Source: Streptomyces sp. SCUT-3 (GTDB lineage: Bacteria > Actinomycetota > Actinomycetes > Streptomycetales > Streptomycetaceae). Taken from it: 64,000 nt of DNA. A model generated the notes under the pieces. That model searched no databases. It was not told where the DNA came from and saw only the letters and a list, made by a program, of their open reading frames with translations. A program made the translations under genes and the position numbers. The stretch is taken from assembly GCF_014083985.1 (NCBI RefSeq), contig NZ_CP046907.1, positions 4,963,501-5,027,500 of the forward strand. The letters run 5' to 3'. Of this stretch, positions 40,311 to 47,640 are shown piece by piece; the stretch's first letter is position 1, and each line of letters begins with the position of its first letter.

Positions 40311-41078
40311 ATGAGCGGACTTCTCAACGGCAAGCGGATCCTCGTCACGGGCGTCCTCCTCGAGTCCTCCATCGCCTTCCACACCGCCAGGCTGGCGCAG
40401 GAGCAGGGCGCGGAGGTCGTGCTCACCGGCTTCGGCCGGCTCAGCCTGGTCGAGCGCATCTCCAACCGGCTGCCCAAGCCGGCCCCGGTGATCGAGCTGG
40501 ACGTGCAGAACCAGGAGCACCTGGACACCCTCGCCGACCGGGTGCGCGAGCACGTCCCCGGCCTCGACGGCGTCGTCCACTCCATCGGCTTCGCCCCGCA
40601 GGACGCCCTCGGCGGCAACTTCCTCAACACCGGCTGGGACTCCGTGGCCACCGCCGTGCAGGTCTCGGCGTACTCGCTGAAGTCCCTGACCATGGCCTGC
40701 CTGCCCCTCATGGAGAACGGCGGCTCGGTGGTCGGCATGGACTTCGACGCGCAGGTCGCCTGGCCGCAGTACGACTGGATGGGCGTGGCCAAGGCGGCGC
40801 TGGAGTCCACCTCCCGCTACCTCGCCCGCGACCTGGGCCCGCGCGACATCCGGGTCAACCTGGTCTCGGCCGGCCCCCTCAAGTCGATGGCGGCCAAGTC
40901 CATCCCCGGCTTCGAGGAGCTGGCCGGCGTGTGGGAGACCCGCGCCCCGCTGAAGTGGGACCTCACCGACCCCGAGCCGGCCGGCCGCGGTGTCGTCGCG
41001 CTGCTGTCGGACTGGTTCCCCAAGACGACCGGCGAGATCGTGCACGTCGACGGAGGCCTGCACGCCATCGGCGCCTGA
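40311..41078 (+). CDS. fabI: Enoyl-ACP reductase FabI (InhA-like)
   Basis: A 255-residue divergent SDR that reduces trans-2-enoyl-ACP with NADH in the last step of fatty acid elongation. It has the Gly-rich loop RILVTGVLLESSIAFHTAR, VVHSIGFAPQDALGGNF, the catalytic region DFDAQVAWPQYDWMGVAKAA (Y-x6-K) and GPLKSMAAKSIPGF. This is InhA-like rather than E. coli FabI-like. It lies 5 nt after fabG and ends at a strong bidirectional terminator. InhA-type enzymes are isoniazid and triclosan targets; sensitivity is not predicted here. Confidence 0.97.
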   Translation: MSGLLNGKRILVTGVLLESSIAFHTARLAQEQGAEVVLTGFGRLSLVERISNRLPKPAPVIELDVQNQEHLDTLADRVREHVPGLDGVVHSIGFAPQDALGGNFLNTGWDSVATAVQVSAYSLKSLTMACLPLMENGGSVVGMDFDAQVAWPQYDWMGVAKAALESTSRYLARDLGPRDIRVNLVSAGPLKSMAAKSIPGFEELAGVWETRAPLKWDLTDPEPAGRGVVALLSDWFPKTTGEIVHVDGGLHAIGA

Positions 41079-41090
41079 ACCCGACGGGCC

Positions 41091-41134
41091 CGCGGCCCCG
41101 TCCGTGCCGTTCCCGCGGCGCGGACGGGGCCGCG
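41091..41134. terminator. Bidirectional hairpin terminator after fabI
   Basis: CGCGGCCCCGTCCG and its complement form a 14-bp stem with a 16-nt loop between convergent fabI and gntR-like genes. Confidence 0.75.
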
Positions 41135-41185
41135 GCGCGTTCCGGGCACGACGGGGGCCGGGGGAGCGGCCGGGTGCGGCCGGGG

Positions 41186-41866
41186 TCAGGCCGGGGGAGC
41201 GGCGGTGCGGCAGGGCGCGGAGTGGGAGCCGGCCTCGGCGGCGGCCAGGTCCGCGTCCCCCGCGGCGATCGCCTCGACCAGCCGGGCGTGGTCGACGTGC
41301 TCCTCCGGCCGCAGTTCCTGCCCCACGTCCAGGCGCAGGAACGCCCGCAGCACCTCGCCCAGGTCCGCGTACAGCGCGGTCATCACGTCGTTGTGCGAGG
41401 CGGCCACGACGGCCATGTGCAAGGTGGCGTCGGCCTCGACGAACGCCTCCGCGTCGCCCGACCCCCACGCGTGCTCGCGCCGCTCCAGCAGCGTCCGCAG
41501 GTGGTTCACGTCCCGCTCGGTGCGGCGCAGCGCGGCGGTGCGTGCCGCCGCCGCCTCCAGGGCGCTGCGCAGTTCCTGCACGTGCCGCGGGTCGGCGTCG
41601 GCGAACCGGCGGTGCATGACCCCGGCCAGCTCGCTGGTGGCCAGCACGTAGGTGCCCGAGCCCTGCCGGATGTCCAGCAGGCCGTTGTGGGCGAGGGCGC
41701 GCACGGCCTCCCGCACGGTGTTGCGGGCCACCCCCAGCTGCTCGACCAGTTCGGACTCGGTGGGGATGCGGGATCCCACGGGCCACTCGCCCGAGGCGAT
41801 CTGGGCGCGCAGCTGGGCGATCACCTGGTCGGCGAGGGGGGAGCGCCGGGGCGAGGTCAGGGTCAT
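41186..41866 (-). CDS. GntR/FadR-family (FCD) transcriptional regulator
   Basis: A 226-residue regulator. The N-terminal winged helix is typical GntR (SPLADQVIAQLRAQIASGEW, VGSRIPTESELVEQLGVARN, TVREAVRALAHNGLLDIRQG, SGTYV). The C-terminal FCD helical domain has ELRSALEAAAARTAALRRTE and DATLHMAVVAASHNDVM, with D and H residues usual for FCD metal sites. ATG with GGGAGA. It is divergent from an MFS exporter that it probably controls. Confidence 0.93.
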   Translation of the reverse strand: MTLTSPRRSPLADQVIAQLRAQIASGEWPVGSRIPTESELVEQLGVARNTVREAVRALAHNGLLDIRQGSGTYVLATSELAGVMHRRFADADPRHVQELRSALEAAAARTAALRRTERDVNHLRTLLERREHAWGSGDAEAFVEADATLHMAVVAASHNDVMTALYADLGEVLRAFLRLDVGQELRPEEHVDHARLVEAIAAGDADLAAAEAGSHSAPCRTAAPPA

Positions 41867-41914
41867 GGTCTGGTTTCTCCCGAGCGGAGCGGGCCGGTCA
41901 CGGCCCCATCATCC

Positions 41915-41970
41915 TGTACGGCCGTCACGGGGAGTGAGGTGTCCGTACATTCATCCTATGATTCTATGAT
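41915..41970 (+). promoter_or_regulatory. gntR-MFS divergent promoter with TGTACGG inverted repeat
   Basis: TGTACGG (41915-41921) and CCGTACA (41943-41949) form an inverted repeat. Two TATGAT boxes follow (41957-41962 and 41965-41970); the second is exactly 6 nt before the ATG of the MFS gene, so its transcript may be leaderless. Confidence 0.5.
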
Positions 41971-41976
41971 GGGCTC

Positions 41977-43383
41977 ATGCGTGACGACCAGGTGCCGACA
42001 CCGACCGCGGAACCCACCGGAGCAGGCCCCGTCGACGCGGATCCCGCCGAAGCGGACCCCGCCACCAGGGATCCCCGGGCCCGCCGACCCGGTAGGCGCA
42101 TCCCGGCCTCGCGCGCCGCCGCCGGGGGAGCGCTCGCCACGGCAGGACTGCTGCTCGCCTCGCTGAACCTTCGTCCCGCCATCACCAGTCTCGGCTCCCT
42201 GCTGGAGGAGGTGCGCGTCGGGCTGGGCCTGAGCGGCACGGTCGCCGGTCTGCTCACCTCGCTGCCCGCCCTGTGCTTCGCCGCCTTCGGTCTGGCCGCG
42301 CCCCGGATGGCGCGCCGCTGGGGGCCCGCGGTGGTCGTCGCCTCGGGGACGGCCCTGATCACCGCCGGGCTCGTGCTGCGCCCCCTGGCGGACAGCACCG
42401 CGCCCTTCCTGCTGGCCAGCGCCGTCACGCTCGCCGGCATAGCGCTGAGCAACATCATGATGCCGGTGGTGGTCAAGCGGTACTTCCCCGAACGGGTCGG
42501 GTCGATGACCGGCCTCTACTCCATGGGCCTGTCGGCAGGCACGGCGCTCGCCGCGGGCCTCACCGTCCCCGTCGCCGAGGCGTTCGGCGGCAACTGGCGG
42601 GCGGGTCTGTGGGTGTGGGCGGTCCCGGCCCTGGCCGCCGCGCTGCTGTGGCCGGCGATCGCCCGGGCCGACCGCGCCGGCCGCATCGGCCGCACCGGAG
42701 GGGAGGGCCGCCCCGGTGCCGGGACGGGCCGCGACGGTGGGACCGCCCGCGACGGCGGGACGGACGCGGCGCCGGCCGCCGCACCGCTGCGCATCACCCG
42801 GAGCCGCACCGCCTGGGGCCTGGCAGCCTTCATGGGGCTGCAGTCCACCGCGGCCTACGTCACCATGGGCTGGCTGCCCCAGATCTTCCGGGACGCGGGC
42901 ACCTCCGCCGCCACCGCCGGCCTCCTCCTCGCCTGCGTCATGACGGTGAGCGTCCCGATGGCCTTCGTCCTGCCGGCCCTGGCCGCCCGTTCGAGCAGCC
43001 AGGGCCGGTTCGCCGTCGTCCTGGGGCTGTGCGGGCTCTCCGGGTACGCGGGCCTGTGGACCGCTCCCGCGGCCGCGCCGTGGCTGTGGGCCCTCCTGCT
43101 GGGACTGTCCAACTCCGCCTTCCCGCTCGCCCTGACGATGATCGGGATGCGTGCGCGCAGCTCCGCAGGCGTCGTCCGGCTCTCCGCCTTCGCCCAGAGC
43201 ACCGGCTACCTCATCTCCTTCCCCGGGCCGATCCTGATCGGCGCCCTCTACCAGCGCACCGGCGGGTGGGACCTGCCGATCGCCCTGATGGCGGCGCTTA
43301 TGGTCCCGCAGATCGGCGCCGGCCTGCTCGCCGGGCGCAATCGCCACGTCGAGGACGAGGCCCTACCCCGGGGAGGGGCGTGA
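41977..43383 (+). CDS. CynX/NimT-like MFS transporter
   Basis: A 468-residue membrane protein with 12 predicted helices and an Asp/Pro-rich hydrophilic N-terminus of about 40 residues. Family features are LLLASLNLRPAITSLGSLL, GLLTSLPALCFAAFGLAAP, NIMMPVVVKRYFPERVGSMT and FAQSTGYLISFPGPILIGAL, all typical of the CynX/NimT (YeaN) group of anion or drug transporters. A Gly/Arg-rich central loop is longer than usual. Substrate unknown. The ATG is 6 nt after TATGAT with no Shine-Dalgarno. A 40-residue membrane protein gene follows 24 nt downstream. Confidence 0.93.
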   Translation: MRDDQVPTPTAEPTGAGPVDADPAEADPATRDPRARRPGRRIPASRAAAGGALATAGLLLASLNLRPAITSLGSLLEEVRVGLGLSGTVAGLLTSLPALCFAAFGLAAPRMARRWGPAVVVASGTALITAGLVLRPLADSTAPFLLASAVTLAGIALSNIMMPVVVKRYFPERVGSMTGLYSMGLSAGTALAAGLTVPVAEAFGGNWRAGLWVWAVPALAAALLWPAIARADRAGRIGRTGGEGRPGAGTGRDGGTARDGGTDAAPAAAPLRITRSRTAWGLAAFMGLQSTAAYVTMGWLPQIFRDAGTSAATAGLLLACVMTVSVPMAFVLPALAARSSSQGRFAVVLGLCGLSGYAGLWTAPAAAPWLWALLLGLSNSAFPLALTMIGMRARSSAGVVRLSAFAQSTGYLISFPGPILIGALYQRTGGWDLPIALMAALMVPQIGAGLLAGRNRHVEDEALPRGGA

Positions 43384-43407
43384 GGGGACGGGTGCGAGAC
43401 TGGTTCC

Positions 43408-43530
43408 ATGCCAGTCCTCGAACCGAATCCCCAGGGCGGCGGCAAGAAGCTGCTCGCCGTGTTCGGCGTCATGGTCGGGATCACCGTGGTGATCGCGATC
43501 ATCGCGAGCGTCGCGGCGAAGCTCGGCTGA
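43408..43530 (+). CDS. SGM_5486-type transporter-associated small membrane protein
   Basis: A 40-residue protein, MPVLEPNPQGGGKKLLAVFG then VMVGITVVIAIIASVAAKLG: a short Pro/Gly polar head and one transmembrane helix with a Lys-Leu-Gly end. It matches the SGM_5486 family of transporter-associated microproteins, encoded right after CynX/NimT-like MFS genes in Streptomyces. Probably a small partner or stabiliser of the transporter, which is inferred from position. ATG lies 24 nt after the MFS stop. Confidence 0.85.
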   Translation: MPVLEPNPQGGGKKLLAVFGVMVGITVVIAIIASVAAKLG

Positions 43531-43738
43531 CCGCTCCCGGCCCCGCGGCCCACGGCCCGGGTCCCGCGCCCAGGGTTCCGCGCCCCGGGTCCTGCGACCC
43601 GGGCAGGCTCCGGGAAACCTCGGTGCCGCCCGGCGCGGGCACCGGGCAAGTCCGGCGAGCCGTCCCCCTGATGCTCCGGCCGTTCCGAACCGGCACCACC
43701 CCGCGCCCGGCCGCGGATTTTCTGCAAAGCTGAGAGTC

Positions 43739-44257
43739 ATGAGCGTCGAAACGCCCCGAAGGATCGTCCTCCTCCGGCACGCGAAGGCCGACTGGCCCGA
43801 TGTGTCCGACCACGACAGGCCGTTGGCCGACCGAGGCCGCAGGGACGCCCCCGTCGCCGGACGCTGGCTCGCCGGGACGGGAATCCATCCCGAACTGACC
43901 TTGTGCTCCACCTCCGAACGCACCCGCGAGACCTGGAAGCTCGTCGCGCACGAGCTGCCTCACCGCCCCCGGACCGTCTACGAGGAGCGGCTGTACGAGG
44001 CCACCCTCGGAGACCTCCTGGCACTGATCAACGAGACGCCGGACGACGTCGCCGACCTGATGATCGTCGGGCACAACCCCGGCATGCTCGCGCTGGCCGA
44101 CGCGCTCTCGGGCGAGGCCGAGGCCGACCTGCTGCCGCGCCTGCGCAGGGGCGGCTTCCCGACCGCGGCCGTCGCGGTGGTCACCTTCAACGGTTCCTGG
44201 AAGTCGGTCGAGCACGGCGTCGGCCGCCTGGTCGCCCACTGGACCCCCAAGGACTGA
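43739..44257 (+). CDS. SixA-like histidine phosphatase family protein
   Basis: A 172-residue protein of the histidine phosphatase superfamily. The catalytic RHG-type motif is RRIVLLRHAKADWPD (R-H-A), followed by LCSTSERTRETW, EERLYEATLGDLLALI and the second His in LMIVGHNPGMLALADALSG. SixA in E. coli dephosphorylates phospho-His on phosphotransfer proteins (ArcB, NPr), but actinobacterial members are not characterised. The start is the ATG before SVETPRR. It appears monocistronic and ends at a clear hairpin. Confidence 0.93.
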   Translation: MSVETPRRIVLLRHAKADWPDVSDHDRPLADRGRRDAPVAGRWLAGTGIHPELTLCSTSERTRETWKLVAHELPHRPRTVYEERLYEATLGDLLALINETPDDVADLMIVGHNPGMLALADALSGEAEADLLPRLRRGGFPTAAVAVVTFNGSWKSVEHGVGRLVAHWTPKD

Positions 44258-44289
44258 CACCCGGCCGGCGGACGGCCGGCGGTGAACGC

Positions 44290-44330
44290 GGCGGATGCCG
44301 GTGCGCGAGGGACACGCACCGGCATCCGCC
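44290..44330 (+). terminator. 16-bp hairpin terminator after sixA-like gene
   Basis: GGCGGATGCCGGTGCG and its exact complement enclose a 9-nt loop, starting 33 nt after the stop. Confidence 0.75.
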
Positions 44331-44403
44331 GTCGTGCGGGCAGGGGAACGGGCGCGTCCTTCAGGCGCTCCGGTGCCCCGCCGCTCCGGTGCCCCGTCGC
44401 CCA

Positions 44404-44449
44404 GGAGACCCGCTGCCCGGGAGACCCGCTGCCCGGGAGACCCGCTGCC
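44404..44449. repeat. 16-bp tandem repeat (GGAGACCCGCTGCCCG x ~3)
   Basis: Three nearly perfect 16-bp units lie in the gap between the sixA-like and propeller-lipoprotein genes, just after two copies of CGCTCCGGTGCCCCG. Likely a slippage-prone simple repeat; no function seen. Confidence 0.75.
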
Positions 44450-44606
44450 GCGATCCGCTTGTGACCGGCCGGCCACAGGGCTGTCCCGATCCCGTTCCGC
44501 CGCGGGTCCGTCCGGAACACGCTGGCTAGTCTGGTCCGGCTCGAAGGGACCGACCGAACGGGCGTCCGGAACGTGCGGGCGCCGCAGAAGGATGGGGGAG
44601 GACACC

Positions 44607-45827
44607 GTGGCCGGAGACGGACTGCCGCGCAGACAGGCCGTGGCGATGCTCGGCAAGGGGCTGGGGCTCGCACTGCTGGGGGCCGCCGCGTGGGGGTGCG
44701 GGCCGGAGGAGCAGCCGGCCCCCGGCCCGGGACGGGAGGCAGGCAAGGACAAGGGCAAGGAGGGGGACACCTTCACCACCCCGCCGCCTGGCACCGCCCC
44801 CGAGGCCCTGTGGCGGACCGGCACGGCGAACGACGGCCTGGCCGGCATCTGGACGCTCGCCGTGGCCGGCAGCACGGTCCTGGTGTCGGGGGACCCTCTC
44901 GTCGGGCGTGACATCGCCACCGGTGAGGAGGTGTGGTCGCGCGAGGGGGTGGCCGTCCCCGGCGCCGCGCTGCTCGTCGGCGGCGGGACCCTCTACCTTG
45001 CCAGCGCCGAGTACGACGGGGACGTCGTGGGCCTGGACCCCGCCACGGGCAGGGAGACCTGGCGCAGCCGCCTGGGTAAGAAGTACGACCAGCCCCGCCC
45101 GATCGCCGCGGACGACGGTCACGTGTACGTCCTCGCCGGAATCCTGGAGGAGGACTTCTCCACGCCGAACAACGTGATCGCGGCGATCGCGACCGGAACC
45201 GGCAAGGTCGTCTGGCGCGAGCAGCGCGACGCCGGAACGGACGAGAGCGGCGTCACCGCGGCGGTCGCCGGCAACCGCATCGTCTACACCGATTTCCGGG
45301 AGAACCTCACCGTCCGCGACACCGCGACCGGGCGGCAGGTGTGGACGAAGAAGATCGGCCGGTCCAACAACCGCAGGCTCGCGGTCCACGACGGCCTGGT
45401 GATCCTCGCCGACGGACGGCGGCTGCGCGCGTTCGACCTGGCCGGGGGCGGGGAACGCTGGTCCCTCGCCACGGACGGGTTCAGCGTGTTCAGCGATCCG
45501 GCGGTCCTGGACGGGGTCCTCTACGCGGCCGACAGCGGGCGCAGCCTGTGGGCGGTGGACCCGGCGACGGGAAAGAAGATCTGGCGCAACGAGGACCTCG
45601 AGGACGCCGCGGCCCCCTGGCAGTTCGCCAAGGTCGGCGACACCCTCTACGGGGCGACGGAGTTCGACGAGGACGGCGGCGTCCACGCCTTCGACGCCGA
45701 CGGCGGGAAGCTGCGCTGGACGTACAACGACGGCACCGGCGACCTCCAGAAGTGGCACCTGGTTGCCTCGGGGAAGCGGTTGGCGGCCCTGCACGGGAAG
45801 CGGATGACCGGCCTGCCGGCCGTGTGA
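44607..45827 (+). CDS. PQQ-like beta-propeller lipoprotein (Tat signal)
   Basis: A 406-residue exported lipoprotein. The signal region has a twin-arginine stretch PRRQAVAMLGKGLGLALLGA and lipobox AAWGC. A charged Pro/Gly spacer precedes a beta-propeller with repeated PQQ-like blades such as VGLDPATGRETWRSRLG, VRDTATGRQVWTKKIG, WAVDPATGKKIWRNEDLED and HAFDADGGKLRWTYNDG. These look like BamB/PQQ-type WD40-like repeats used for protein scaffolding; no quinone-binding residues are evident. GTG start after GGGGGAGG; TAGTCT at 44527-44532 is a possible -10. Confidence 0.9.
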   Translation: MAGDGLPRRQAVAMLGKGLGLALLGAAAWGCGPEEQPAPGPGREAGKDKGKEGDTFTTPPPGTAPEALWRTGTANDGLAGIWTLAVAGSTVLVSGDPLVGRDIATGEEVWSREGVAVPGAALLVGGGTLYLASAEYDGDVVGLDPATGRETWRSRLGKKYDQPRPIAADDGHVYVLAGILEEDFSTPNNVIAAIATGTGKVVWREQRDAGTDESGVTAAVAGNRIVYTDFRENLTVRDTATGRQVWTKKIGRSNNRRLAVHDGLVILADGRRLRAFDLAGGGERWSLATDGFSVFSDPAVLDGVLYAADSGRSLWAVDPATGKKIWRNEDLEDAAAPWQFAKVGDTLYGATEFDEDGGVHAFDADGGKLRWTYNDGTGDLQKWHLVASGKRLAALHGKRMTGLPAV

Positions 45828-46051
45828 CCCGGCCCGCCGCCGCGCAGCCGTGCGGCGGCCCCACCGCCGTGCGGAGAGCGGCAGGGCCGGGAGGCGAGGT
45901 CAGGAGGCGGAGCCAGGGGCCCGGGCGCGGGGCCGGGAGGCCGGGCGGAGGACGGGGCGGCGGGCCGTCCTCCGCAGCCGGAAGCGCGGCCGGAAGCGTC
46001 CGGGAGCGCCGAGCCCGCCTCCTGCGCGCCCGCCCCCTGCGCGCCGGCTTC
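45828..46051. other. Convergent gap with simple repeats
   Basis: A 224-bp gap between convergent genes with GCGCGCCCGCC and CCGGAAGCG direct repeats. I see no gene and no convincing long hairpin. Confidence 0.4.
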
Positions 46052-47323
46052 CTACGCGCCCGCCTCCCTGGCCTGCGCCTCCTCGGCCCGGATCTCCTCG
46101 GTCTCGATCTCCTCGACCTCTTCGCGGGTGATGCCCAGCAGGTAGAGGACGGTGTCGAGGAAGGGCACGTTCACCGCGGTGTCGGCGGCCTCCCGCACCA
46201 GCGGCTTGGCGTTGAAGGCCACGCCCAGCCCGGCCGCGTTGAGCATGTCCAGGTCGTTGGCGCCGTCGCCGACCGCCACCGTCTGCGACAGCGGCACCCC
46301 GGCCTCGGCGGCGAACTGCCGCAGCAGACGGGCCTTGCCGGCCCGGTCCACGACCGCACCGGTGACCCGGCCGGTCAGCCGGCCGTCGACGATCTCCAGG
46401 GTGTTGGCGGAGGCGAAGTCCAGGCCCAGGCGCTCGCACAGGTCGTCGGTGACCTGCGTGAAACCGCCGGAGACCACCCCCACCTGGTAGCCGAGCCGCT
46501 TGAGGGTCCGCACCAGGGTGCGCGCGCCCGGCGTCAGCCGGACCTCGGCGCGCACCTTGTCCACGACGGATGCGTCCAGCCCCGCCAGCAGCGCGACCCG
46601 GGCGTGCAGCGACTGCTCGAAGTCCAGCTCGCCGCGCATCGCGGCGGCGGTCACCTCGGCCACCTTGTCCTCGCAGCCCGCGTGGGCGGCGAACAGCTCG
46701 ATGACCTCGTCCTGGATCAGGGTGGAGTCCACGTCCATGACGACCAGCCGCTGGGCGCGGCGGTGCAGCCCTGCCGAGACCACGGCCACGTCGACCCGGC
46801 GTGCGGCGGCCTCGGTGGCCAGCGCGGTGCGCAGCGGCTCGGTGGGCACCCCGGAGACGGCGAACTCCACCGCGGTCACGGGATACTTGGCCAGGCGGTG
46901 AATACGGTCGATGTTGCCGCCCGCCCCGGTGATGGTGGCGGTTATGGCGGCTGCGGACTCCGCGGTCAGCGGGTGCCCCAGGACCGTGACGATCGAGCGG
47001 CCCATCCCGCGGGGCCGGTTGTCACCGGTGCCCGAGAGGATCTCGGCCTGCATCTTCATGGACTCGGCCCAGGAGTGGACCGTGGCGCGCAGGGCGCCCT
47101 CTGCGGAACCGCCGGCCGGTGCGGTGACCAGGGCGCACAGCACGATGCGGCCGCGGGTCACCACCTGCTCGATGTCGACGACGTCCACGCCGTAGGAGGC
47201 GAGGGTCTCGAAGAGACCGGCCGTGATACCGGGGCGGTCCCTGCCGAATATCTTGACCAGCAGGGTGGGGGCGTCGTCGGCGGGAACGGCGGTCGGCACG
47301 CGGCCTGGCTGCATGTCGTTCAT
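46052..47323 (-). CDS. serB: Phosphoserine phosphatase SerB with two ACT domains
   Basis: A 423-residue enzyme of the serine pathway, hydrolysing L-phosphoserine to serine. Two N-terminal ACT domains (LLVKIFGRDRPGITAGLFET; SIVTVLGHPLTAESAAAITA) are followed by the HAD domain: nucleophile motif VVMDVDSTLIQDEVIELFA, GELDFEQSLHARVALLAGL, VVSGGFTQVTDDL and VAVGDGANDLDMLNAAGLG. The tandem ACT arrangement is the actinobacterial SerB2 type, where ACT domains bind serine for feedback control. ATG with GGAG upstream. A short Glu/Ala-rich tail follows the HAD domain. Confidence 0.97.
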   Translation of the reverse strand: MNDMQPGRVPTAVPADDAPTLLVKIFGRDRPGITAGLFETLASYGVDVVDIEQVVTRGRIVLCALVTAPAGGSAEGALRATVHSWAESMKMQAEILSGTGDNRPRGMGRSIVTVLGHPLTAESAAAITATITGAGGNIDRIHRLAKYPVTAVEFAVSGVPTEPLRTALATEAAARRVDVAVVSAGLHRRAQRLVVMDVDSTLIQDEVIELFAAHAGCEDKVAEVTAAAMRGELDFEQSLHARVALLAGLDASVVDKVRAEVRLTPGARTLVRTLKRLGYQVGVVSGGFTQVTDDLCERLGLDFASANTLEIVDGRLTGRVTGAVVDRAGKARLLRQFAAEAGVPLSQTVAVGDGANDLDMLNAAGLGVAFNAKPLVREAADTAVNVPFLDTVLYLLGITREEVEEIETEEIRAEEAQAREAGA

Positions 47324-47640
47324 GGTGGCTCCACGGTATAGGGCGCACCTGAACCGGCCGTTAACAGGTCCGCCACTCGGACACGGCCGACGGTCCGCCC
47401 GCCGTACTGCGCCGGATGCTCCTGCCTGCCATGGTCGCGGACGGCGCCCGCGGCGGCATCCGGGACGGGGTCCCGGCACCGGTCCCGATCCCGGTCCCGG
47501 CCGGAGCCCCCGGGGGCCGCGGTGGAGGGGGAAGGAGGGGCGGGCGGCCGGAAGTCCCCCGGGGTGCCTCGGGTTTCCGGTCGGACTGCCGATCCTGGAA
47601 TAGTGCCTCCCGATGTTCGCCATCCCTAGACTCCCCCTCC
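47324..47640 (+). promoter_or_regulatory. serB / FHA-ABC divergent intergenic region
   Basis: A gap of about 317 bp. On the + strand TAGACT (47627-47632) lies 8 nt before an ATG (47641), a possible near-leaderless promoter. An A/T-richer stretch before the serB start (GGTATAGGGCGC and TTAACAGG) probably contains its promoter. No gene is seen. Confidence 0.4.
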
